Source: Hyperoplus lanceolatus (taxonomy: Eukaryota; Chordata; Actinopteri; Uranoscopiformes; Ammodytidae). From it: a stretch of DNA of 64,000 bases. Below the pieces are notes generated by a model. The model saw only the letters and a list, made by a program, of their open reading frames with translations. It did no database searches and was not told where the DNA came from. The translations under genes and the position numbers were made by a program. Shown here in pieces: positions 54,562 through 64,000 of this stretch (the stretch's first letter is position 1; each line of letters starts with the position of its first letter). The DNA lies in contig CM049403.1 of the NCBI GenBank assembly GCA_026929865.2, positions 25,419,001 to 25,483,000 on the forward strand, read 5' to 3'.

Positions 54562-55112
54562 GGAGGGACACATCAGATAACTGAATTGCTCAGTGAAATC
54601 AATTTTATTATATAACAAAGAGAAACCTGCTGACTATCACCATGCATCGGCACAATGTTGCCCAGTAGGCCTTTAATTAGCGTGAATAAGCATAACCAGT
54701 TAATAAGCCCAGATTCCCATTACCCCCCACCTCCCCCTACTGACACAGCAGCTGTGTGTGTGTGTGTGTGTGTGTGTGTGTCACTCATAGCAGCTTTGCA
54801 TTTGTTATGGAGCCCACACATATATACTTCAAGTTTGCTTGTTTCAACAAAGTCTGGTTAAACTGTCCATTCTGTGGTATCTTTAAAGGCTGCCATCCCA
54901 ACGTTTAACATCTGAATAGATTTGGTGGGTCAAACTCTAATGAGTTTCAGAAAAAAAGAAGGGGAAAATAATTGACTAAATCCTCTATTTGAGACTATTT
55001 GAGCACTGAATACCCGAAAGTTCACTGGCAAGAACACAGTTGAGTTTGGAAAAAGATATTGAATGTCAGCACAAAATGCTGGCTAATGGAGTGGAAAGTC
55101 AAGTGATAGATG

Positions 55113-55173
55113 CAGAGAGAAAGGAAGAGAGAGAGGGAGATAGAGAGAGAGAGAAAGAGAGAGAGGAGAGAGA
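55113..55173. repeat. (GA)n-rich tract
   Basis: Imperfect GA repeats of about 60 bp in the nos1ap intron. Confidence 0.85.
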
Positions 55174-56341
55174 CAAAGCCAATGTTTCGATGCAAAAGTT
55201 TTGTGATCATTTGAGCTAGTGGTTCACTCAAACAAGGCGACCCTTTCAACCAGTCCCAAGAAAGAATGAGGTTTCATAAAAACAGTAGCTAGGCTGATTC
55301 CAACCAGCAAATATTAATCCTGGGCTGACACCGCTTAATGTCAAAAGATGGGTCACTGTGTTACACTTCGGCCTGTGGTTCCTTATCAGCTGAAAACTCA
55401 AAAGGAAAACATTTCTCATATACAAGGCTCAGGGTGAAGTGCATCCTACATGAGATGATGAAACCATATCAGCATTACTAGATATGCATGTGTATAACGG
55501 ATGGATGGAAAGCCACAGGGCACAAGAATGAAGAATGATCTGTACCAATGGATATTGGCCATCGGCCTGGTGACTCCTCAATGGTTGGCGGCCTACAGTT
55601 GCATCACAACTTTTACAAGTCCACAAACACGCACGAAGGATGAGATATCCAATCTTTAGACCCTGAGGCTATCAAGAGAGCCAGCCCCAGCAAAACAATA
55701 AAGTAGACCTCTCCGCTCTAGTATTAAAGGGTGGAGGGATATATTCTCACACCAAACCCTCAGTCAAGAGGCTGAACTTTGTATTAGCTACTTGTGTGTG
55801 AAGACTATAAAGATAAGTCTCGGTCCTGAAAGTGTGTCCCCGGGGGGAAAACCACATGTAAGTAAAGGCTGTTGATAAGTGGATGTTGTTGTAAGCTGTG
55901 GCTATAAAGGAACACTCCAGATCAAGGGTTGGTTTAACCTTTTTTCGATACTGGCAATCTCTTGTGGTGGTTTGTTTGGGCGGCTGTGTACTGACTGAGT
56001 CGACTGTAAAAGACGAACCATTATCAACATTTTAAATGTCTCCTGCTTTACTGAAGAAGTCCAACTCCTCCAATGTATGAGCACAGGATTATCAACTCTC
56101 GTCAGATAACATCTTTGTGGCCTGGAGAAAAAAATCACTACACCTTCTGCATTATCAGTTGGTAATAAAAAAAAAAATCAACGTCCCATACTCTTAAAAA
56201 TGTCAAAATATGATCCTCTTTCAATGACACGTTATAATAATTTTGGCATCAAGACCAGACTTAATGATTTATTTTCTCTAAGAACCTACATTTTATTTGG
56301 TCTACCATTGTTTTTCTTTTCAGTAAGTGTAATCATAACTT

Positions 56342-56653
56342 GGGGGCGGCAGTGGCGAAGTGGGTAGGGTATTCGCCTCTGGTGTGCAGGGTCGGAGGTT
56401 CGATCCCCCGTCTCCCCGCCACATGTCGAAGTGTCCCTGAGCAAGACACTGAACCCCAAATTGCTCCCGATAGTTGGCTTAGTTAGCTTAGCACCCTAGT
56501 GCTAAGCCTACCCTGCGTGGTAGCTGCTGCTATCGGTGTATTAATGTGTGTGTGACTGGGTGAATGTGTACAAAAAAAAAACAATGTAAAGCGCTTTGAG
56601 TCTGTGATAAACGGAGATATAGCGCTATACAAGTCCATTTACCATTTACCATT
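56342..56653 (+). mobile_element. tRNA-derived SINE, copy B
   Basis: Nearly identical to the copy at 51216 in head, body and tail. Visible differences include GGTATTCGCC for GGAATTCGCC, GGTGTATTAATG for GGCGTATGAATG, and a longer A run before AATGTAAAGCGC. It ends TTACCATTTACCATT. Confidence 0.88.
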
Positions 56654-58478
56654 CAGCTATTTGCTTTTATACCGGCCGTGCAATGCTTTTTTAAGTTCTT
56701 AAAGTTGAAAAGGTTAATTAGTATTTTTCCTGTCTTCCAAAACCTCGTAATTAGTGTAGAAATGATGATGATAACTAACATTCCCACGTTACGCATTCTA
56801 ATTTATTTTAATTAAAGGCAAAGTAAGAGATAAATAACACGTTGTCTGCTTATATTATGGTCCTGTGACGTTGTGTTTCTTGTGCTTTAAGCTATGCTAG
56901 TCCACTTTTTTTCACTATTCATTCTCCAATTCTCTGTCACATTCAGCTTCAGTGAACTGCATGAGCACACTGCAAAAAACATATTGATTTCATTTTAGGA
57001 AGTTGTCTCACAGCTAACGTCTTGTTAATCTTCCCCCGCGCTGCAGCGTATTCTCTAGATGAATTGCTTGGTAATGTGCTTCGACACATCCATTTCCATC
57101 TCACACAAACAAGAAACACTGCATCTCTCTCATTTTACGTTTTAAATCCACTGTCTCCTAACATTGCTCCTTCCTCCACAAGTCTACATGTCATCATCAC
57201 AACTGTCGTAAATAAAAAGTGAGTCATATGTGTGAAAGCAGCTTTGAGGATGTTTACATTCACACTGGATAGAAGCGATGAATTCTTAAGCTTTATCAGC
57301 GTGGAACAGACACACTCTAGTATGAACACTCTGTAGTGCACTGAAATGTTGTGGGTGTTTTACTGTGGTACCGTGCATCCCTTTAAATTTCACTGACTAA
57401 ATTACTGTATATAGCATTTGCCACAACACCATTCATTTTAATCTAATTAACTGGCTATTGAAAAAAAGAACATCCAATTTGTAAAACAAAACAAACTGCC
57501 AAAAAAGATATATTGAATAGGATCGGTAGGAACGAGCGCTATCCTCATCAGTATTCAGATATCATTTACATTGGATATATACACATTCTGCAAGAACATG
57601 AAGCAGGCTGCGAGTAGTACTGTTGGTCGGAGGTGACTTTAGAGGCTGCAGTGTTTATTTTATCCCTGATAAAAAAAGGTTTGGATGGGATAAACTGCCA
57701 ACAACTTATCCCAGTAAAGAGACTCAAAGCTTGACCTATATGTACTTCAAGATGTTGGACAAACTGAATGATTGATGAGTGGACAGGTTAAAGAAAAAAT
57801 GTCATATTTTCATTTGGCATTACATTCAAATCTGTTAAGGCTTTTGGGTCCTGATTGCCAATGAGCAAAAAAAATTACTGCTCAGCACAGCAGACGTTTC
57901 AGGCTTTCTTGGCAGGCTCAGTGTAGCAGATCTGTGAGCTGCTTTTTAATATTACATAATGATTTAGCAATTTTCCTTTGAAAGAACGGTTATTTGCTAG
58001 AAATGACAGTGACAATTGGAATGTCTTCGAAAGAGAAGCTGGGTTCAAGTACAATTTTCATTTGTTATTAATGTATCATTGTAAACTACAGTAATGTTAA
58101 CTTTATTCTCTATACTGTTATATAGTAATAGTATGTCTCTGAAATGATTAGTGATTTTTTTGAATACTGAAATGGGGCCTTTCTAAAAACACATTGTATA
58201 AACATATGCTATTGGATTTGAATTATTAGCAGAAACTTGTAAATTTAGCTTCGGAGAAAATCAGAGGAAAAGACACGATAAATAAGTGCCTGCATTTAAC
58301 TGAATGGCAACATGGCTTTGCATCAAGAGATGTTAACTGTCTCTTCAAATAGAGAGGAGGGAAAAATAGAAAATAGGAAGAGAGAGAGAGGGCTGCCTGT
58401 GATGAGCTGCCTGCAGGGCTGTACTCAGGGATCAGCGTGTTTACACCTAGTGCCACGGGCAAAACTTCTATCAAAGCA

Positions 58479-58482
<4 letters not shown>

Positions 58483-58513
<31 letters not shown>

Positions 58514-58518
58514 CTCTC
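58483..58518. repeat. (CT)n microsatellite
   Basis: A CT tract of about 36 bp with one GCTC interruption near its end. Confidence 0.9.
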
Positions 58519-58977
58519 ATTAACCTGAAATGTGTCAAATGCAAGGTTGTAATACAAGAGGTCACCATTTTATACAAGTAACGTCCAATGTGCACACAGA
58601 GCCCAAGGTAGGATTTATGTGTGCTCTCCTCCGAGTCCTGTGGGATCGTTTGAACACGGGGCGCACAGGGATTTGTCAGTCTAACGCTAGGTGACAAGAA
58701 GAAAATGAACTTTAACACTGGCGGGCTGCTTTCATTTCATGAGCTCCCTGAGAAACCCTTTAGTGAATGGAAACCCCTCCGCTCAGGAGAGTACACGCAC
58801 ACGTTGTGTAATAATACTTCGTACTCACGGAAAGTAACGTAAAGGCACAGAGACACCACAAACATCTTTCTCAAAGTTATCTTCTCCCACTTGTCTTTGC
58901 ACATTCCCATTTAATTCATCAAGCTGGAGGAGTGACAAATGTGTGAAGGAAAATAAATCGAAAATAATACATTCAGT

Positions 58978-59121
<144 letters not shown>

Positions 59122-60719
59122 CCTCCAATGACCTGAGAATAGAGGTCCTCGCTGAGGGCTCGTTGTTTCAGTGATTTCACGCCATGTTGCTTTCAATCAT
59201 GCACTGTAAAGACAGGTCTCATAACTGTAACGTTAATGGGATCTAAGGACTGATTAACAGCTGAATAGCTTGGGTTTCTCACAACTAGGTATAGGGACCC
59301 AAACTGCCTATCAAAGTCTTGCTCTGGTAAGTCCCCATGTGGTGATTCGTCAATGAACATGTTTTTTTCAGTGAGCTGGCAGCCCAAGGTGACTCTATGT
59401 TCTCGTTTGGGTCCTGATGACATGTTTAATAAACCTTGGGCTGGAGTGCTGCCTAACAGCTTGTCTACTTAATTATTTACCATTAATTGAGACTGCCGGA
59501 GGAGCTACCTAATTTCCCAGAGTTAACTACAGATCAGGGAACTTCCTGCAAAGTGGAACTCTTGACAATTGTACTGGCAAGGCAAAAAAGAACATGAAGC
59601 ACAGAACAAATAAAACAATTTCCCTGAATTAGTTTTGGTGCATATGGACCATATATCTGTGGAGGTGTGCCTGCAGACCACCTGATGCTACCACCTGGTG
59701 CTGCTTCATGCCCACTGCTACTATTATTACTACTCGTATTTTTAGCAATACCATTACTGTAATTGTTGTTGCTGTGCCTCTCTGTGTGTCCCCATGTCTC
59801 CCACAACCTAGCCAGTCGGAGCAGATGGTCATTTACCTGAGAGCAGGGTTCATTCTGAGTTTTTTAATTTTTTTTTATCTTTGCCACCATTACACATGAC
59901 AGTTTGGTCTACACATGCGGCATATATAAAGCGTACTGAGATGAGTTCTGTTATCTTTGCTGCAATATAATGTAGATATAATTGACTTCACTTGGCCCTC
60001 TGACCAGCAGAGAGCTAATAATGCAAGTTGAATACATAACAGCACAACGCCACGTCCCTTATATCTCTCCAAGAATTGTGTTGCATTGTAGTAACACTAT
60101 GGCGCGAACAAATGGGGCAGTTTTGGTAGAAAAAGCTCTGCACATCAATTGCTGTGTAAAGTGGTCGTTTAAGTCAGATTTCCAATTTCAGAACGGTAAA
60201 ATAAAACGCTTGGTTTGAAGCATACTGAGGCTTTTACGCTACTGAGGCACTTTGTTTAGGTTTGGGAATGATTGTGAATGAAATGAATAACATAATATAA
60301 TTCTGTCTAAAGAAAATGTTTTGCTGATACAGTATGTTCAGCAGAAACATTTCTCATTGATAGTACAACAGAATACATAATGTCACAGAGATTCAGGAGA
60401 TAGTAACTTGAGGGGGATAGTAACTTTAGGCAGACAAGGTTGCCTTCTGAAATTATAAAAAGCAACCTTCTCTCCAAATGGATTGGAGGAAGAAAGATGG
60501 AAGACAATTTTGCAATAAAATGAAAAAGCAATAGGGGAAGGTGGGGTGATTTGTGCAACTTTTTACTCAAAGTGATTTTAAAGTGAGGCCTTGACAGTTA
60601 TGTCTCCAACTCAAATATGTACATATATTTCAGGATGTTGTGCATCCCTGGCAATAAAAACTTTGGATCTGGAATAAACTGTTTAAGAAATATAGCTTTC
60701 GGAAAAAAAGTTGTCTTGT

Positions 60720-60756
60720 CGCACAAATCACCCCACTACGTGGGGTGATTTGTGCG
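60720..60756. repeat. Perfect palindrome of the terminal motif
   Basis: Arms CGCACAAATCACCCCAC (60720-60736) and GTGGGGTGATTTGTGCG (60740-60756) are separated by three bases. Both arms carry the terminal motif of the surrounding element. It could fold into a 17-bp hairpin. Confidence 0.9.
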
Positions 60757-60981
60757 TCATTGTGTCACAATGACAAAGTCACCATCATCATCTTTCTGGC
60801 CATCTGAACTCTCATCAGTGGTGTCGTTAAGTGGAATTGAGATGTCACTCTCTTCTGAGCTACTGTAGACAATCACTTTCTTTTGGTGACCAGCGTATAC
60901 AGCCATGCCACTGGCACAACTCTCAGAAATGTACTTTGCACTAGTTGCTCCGTGCTTGTGGAACCAACTGTCACCTGACAA
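60757..60981 (-). pseudogene. Possible transposon protein remnant
   Basis: A 74-residue open frame ends in an acidic tail (YSSSEESDISIPLNDTTDES then DGQKDDDGDFVIVTQ). Acidic ends of this sort occur in transposases, but no catalytic motif is visible. Its 5' part overlaps the LINE fragment at 60957, so only about 65 residues can belong to the older element. Identity is not established. Confidence 0.3.
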
Positions 60982-61255
60982 ATGTGATTCCCCCTACATT
61001 TCTGCCTTTAAATCAAGGCTCAAAACCCATATGTACACCCTGGTGTTTCCTCCCCATTAACCTCTGCACTACTTACTTACCTCTGCACTACTATCTGTGT
61101 TTATGTGGATGTATGGGCTTTACGTCTTTTATTTTGGTTATTGTTATTGTACCTTCATTGTTTACCTACTGAATGCACTATGTACAGCACTTTGGACAGT
61201 GCAAACTGTCATAAATGTGCTTTTATAAATACATTTTACTTACTTACTTACTTAT
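60957..61255 (+). mobile_element. 5'-truncated L2-like LINE 3' end
   Basis: The plus strand reads WNQLSPDKCDSPYISAFKSR then LKTHMYTLVFPPH and a stop. This has the form of the very C-terminal end of L2-type LINE reverse transcriptases (W-N-x-L-P ... F-K-S-x-L-K-T-H). A 3' untranslated tail follows with TGTACAGCACTTTGGACAGT, and the copy ends in TTAC repeats (61240-61255). It inserted inside the TA-flanked element. Confidence 0.7.
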
Positions 61256-62779
61256 AACTCACCCAGGCCCTTGCGCACAAATCACCCCATCCCCAGAATT
61301 TTGGATAATAGGCATGATGCAGCAATTTAGGGTTGACATTGTGCTAACTATATAGACTCAAAGTGTAGCATACCAAAGCACTAAAACATGTGTCAAATGT
61401 TTTCAAACGTGTCTATAATTGTTCAGACACAATAATCAAAAAACCTTGATCATGGAAATTTTACTTTGAAAGGCAAAACACAGTTTTTTGAGCTTAAATG
61501 TGCTTATATCTTATTCCTTGTGTCTCCCTTCTTTACAGGATGAGTCAAATGGATGGCTCTTCTTAAATATGTGGTCACATTTCCAATTTCTTCCACGGTT
61601 TTCTAGAAACAAGGGGTTTTGCAACTTCCAAAACGCACAAATCACCCCACCTTCCCCTATAAGAAGAACACTCCACAGAAACATAACACTGTGAATGAAA
61701 GTATGTTGTTAGGTCACAAAACAGCAAATCAAACCTTCTATCCTTGTCCACTATTTTTCTCCCTCACTAAAAAAAATCTAAATCATAACAGAATTAAATA
61801 ATCATGATACACCATTGCTGCCAAACCCAAGGTCTCAAGCCAAAGAATCATGCAATAAACATCCCCCTTTCTAACCTCATGCTGTTTCATCTTTCCACCA
61901 GCGCTGCCTCGATTAAAAACCCAATTACAGCCCTCCATGCTACTGTAAATCAGTGAACAACAGCCGCCACGCCGCTCTGCCAGCCCACAGCCAGCCCACA
62001 GCCAGACAGACGCACAGACACACCTCCAGACATTTCTCTGCTTTATGGATCAGGACTGCCGGTGTTGGGTTTCCTCAGGCCATGGGGCAGACAGTCTGAC
62101 TGAGCTGTGTCAAATCTCTAACACTATGAGGCCACACAAACACAAACACATAAACAGGATGACTAGCGTACAGAGTGATCCAGGAGCTCAGCTGCCAACA
62201 CACTGCAGACAGACGCCCCCCGGAATAGAATTTGAGTAGTAAGGGAGCTATTTCTATCGTCAAACACAGTCACAGTGGTGTCAACTTGATGTTTATGGTT
62301 GGTTAGTACACAAATGCACAACACATAACATTAAAGGGCAAGACAAATCCTTCTGTCTTTGTCCACTATTGTTCTCCATTACACATTGCAAAAACAAAAG
62401 CTATTATCTCTGCATTTGACAAGTGCTTCTGTCAGTCACTAAACTCATTGCGTGTTAGTGTTATTCTTATTTTCTATTTTGCCTAAGGGTCCTGAGCTGG
62501 ACCATTATTTTCTTTGAAAATCAAGCAAGTAGACTAATTTGACCATTTATTTATTATATCGCAATCACAAAATTGCCCGCTATAATCGCAATCGTACTAT
62601 CTCACTAAATCGTGCAGCACCATTGCCACCATGCCTAACAACTTTTCTGGGGGAAAGTAATATCCAAACGTGTTGCCAAAAATCCAATACCTCATCAAAC
62701 CATTTCCAAAATGAACTGAAATGTCAACGTGGGATTTATGCTCAGTTTACTTGTTACATTATTGAACTTACCTACACAT

Positions 62780-62781
<2 letters not shown>

Positions 62782-62819
<38 letters not shown>

Positions 62820-62850
62820 CACACACACACACACACACACAAACACACAC
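62782..62850. repeat. (CA)n microsatellite near a nos1ap donor
   Basis: A CA tract with small interruptions, UG-rich in the minus-strand transcript, starting about 85 nt into the intron after the exon ending at 62936. Confidence 0.92.
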
Positions 62851-62935
62851 AGTTCATATTTTTTTAGTGAGTTTCACTTCCTTGAGATCATTTCTTTACA
62901 ACGGGAAACACACACACTATTGTGGGATGATTTAC

Positions 62936-63105
62936 CTTGCTCTCTGAGTGCTTGACTTCAGCTGCTTTGGGTGTGGCGTCCAGGTCAGTAACTCCTCTAT
63001 TGAGGGTTAACTCCTCTTCTGCCGGCACCTGGCTCACCTCCTCCGCATCGATGTCCGTCTCCTCGGTGACGGGCGCCGTCTTCTCCTCGCCCGTTAGCTC
63101 TCGAG
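62936..63105 (-). CDS. nos1ap: nos1ap coding exon after the PTB domain
   Basis: The exon lies between a GGCTCAG acceptor and an AGCAAG|GTAAAT donor on the minus strand, is 170 bp, and starts with two bases of a split codon. It encodes RELTGEEKTAPVTEETDIDA, EEVSQVPAEEELTLNRGVTD and LDATPKAAEVKHSESK. EETDIDA and RGVTDLDA match human NOS1AP. Human has LEFSRGVTDLD where this protein has LTLNRGVTDLD. Confidence 0.94.
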
Positions 63106-64000
63106 CTGAGCCGAGGAAAGTACACACACATACAGGTGGATAAGCACGCACGCCTGCATACACACATGTAGTCATGAGCATGTTCACACGCACACATGGA
63201 CGGACACACATGAATACAGTCGATTAAGAAACAAGTTCCATAGAGCCATAGTATACAGTACTGTATGCATGATTAAGTGCTTGATTAAGAGTTAGGCATG
63301 GGGCATAAGAACATCATCATCAACATGTGCTCAAAATGTCTCTTAAACATACTGGAGTCATGTTACCTTACATTTAGTTATGAAACAAGTATTGTTATTG
63401 CATCACAAGTAGGAGGAAAAACAAATCAAACAGACTTAAAAGATAAAAAAAAATTGAAGGTGATATAATGGACAAGCCAAGCCTGCAGCCATGGTGACAT
63501 GTTTAGGATGTAGGAATGACTGGAAAGATGCAACAATTCAGATTGAGGCAATACCAAATATATCAGGAAATCAATACAGGACTGTAAGTTAGCGAAAGAG
63601 ATAGCGTTTTCCCTCACAAAGATATTGGTGATCATCCTGAATCACGATTGTCCCTATAATTGAAATTCACCCACACTCAACATATTGTCAGTGATATTTA
63701 TCGCAATTTCTCTATTACATCTTGTATCCTCTCATCCCTAGTGTAGACTTATCATATGTCCCAGCTGGTCAGTGTTACAACTCTTAAGCAAATTAACAGT
63801 CAAGTTAGAGATAGACCTGTAATACAAAAACAAGTAAATTGAATGCAATGCTGCCGGCACTCTCTTGTTCCATGGGTTTTTAAACAGCGTTGTAATTACT
63901 GTTAATACATTTTTAATGAGAGCAGCTGGAGCACATTGGATAAAGACTGTGTTTACGTTGACCCAGTTGTTATTAACAATGGGGATTAACAATAGTGCCC
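63106..64000 (-). other. nos1ap intron, 5' side cut by the window
   Basis: Unique AT-rich sequence with no exon recognised. The PTB-domain exons are expected beyond base 64000. Confidence 0.6.

Larger units (their letters stand above)
60534..61657 (-). mobile_element. TA-flanked element with repeated terminal motif
   Basis: A 1124-bp element flanked by TA on both sides, with perfect inverted ends GGGGAAGGTGGGGTGATTTG. The core GGGGTGATTTGTGC recurs inside as a palindrome (60720-60756) and once more at 61274-61289 in the opposite sense. The minus-strand frame 60981-60757 has an acidic Ser/Asp end (SSSEESDISIPLNDTTDESS) and may be the remnant of the element's own protein. A LINE fragment is inserted upstream of it. 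The superfamily is not clear; a TA duplication fits Tc1/mariner-like or ISL2EU-like elements. Confidence 0.7.

Overview
The window is eukaryotic nuclear DNA, almost certainly from a ray-finned (teleost) fish. Genes are split into short exons with GT/AG introns, many long CA/TG microsatellites are present, and the mobile DNA is of the kinds common in fish genomes: short non-autonomous hAT, PIF-Harbinger-like and piggyBac-like elements, tRNA-derived SINEs and an L2-like LINE tail. The species cannot be fixed from the sequence.

Three protein-coding units can be read. (1) 453-2307, plus strand: the last four coding exons of eef1d (translation elongation factor 1-delta), ending with a stop and an AATAAA signal. 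(2) 63105-29583, minus strand: the last four coding exons of nos1ap (CAPON, the adaptor of neuronal nitric oxide synthase). They run from after the PTB domain to the C-terminal PDZ ligand; the PTB exons lie beyond base 64000. (3) 14109-10684, minus strand: three coding exons of the homologue of human C1orf226, which also sits directly downstream of NOS1AP in mammals. eef1d and the nos1ap/C1orf226 block are tail to tail.

The most interesting gene-level feature is that the first C1orf226 coding exon has its own splice acceptor, is open upstream of its ATG, and has the same entry phase as the terminal nos1ap exon. Skipping the terminal exon would therefore give an in-frame NOS1AP-C1orf226 fusion without the PDZ ligand. 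Two donors here (49080 and 13655) lie close to CA repeats in the transcript, which suggests repeat-dependent splicing.

The introns and intergenic DNA make up most of the window. Bounded mobile elements are: a hAT element with an 8-bp target duplication (38206-40089) carrying a nested TTA-flanked element (38410-39355); a second hAT element with an 8-bp duplication (53077-54561); a TTA-flanked element (36582-37198); two piggyBac-like TTAA-flanked relatives in opposite orientation (32388-33003 and 34507-35551); a TA-flanked element with repeated terminal motifs, an internal palindrome and a LINE fragment (60534-61657); and an element inside an eef1d intron (919-1277). Three copies of one tRNA-derived SINE are present, one of which hosts a CA repeat of about 136 bp. 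No CRISPR, operon or intact transposase was found. The window holds no clearly new multi-gene system; the strongest leads are the fusion-compatible splice phase and the repeat-flanked splice sites.
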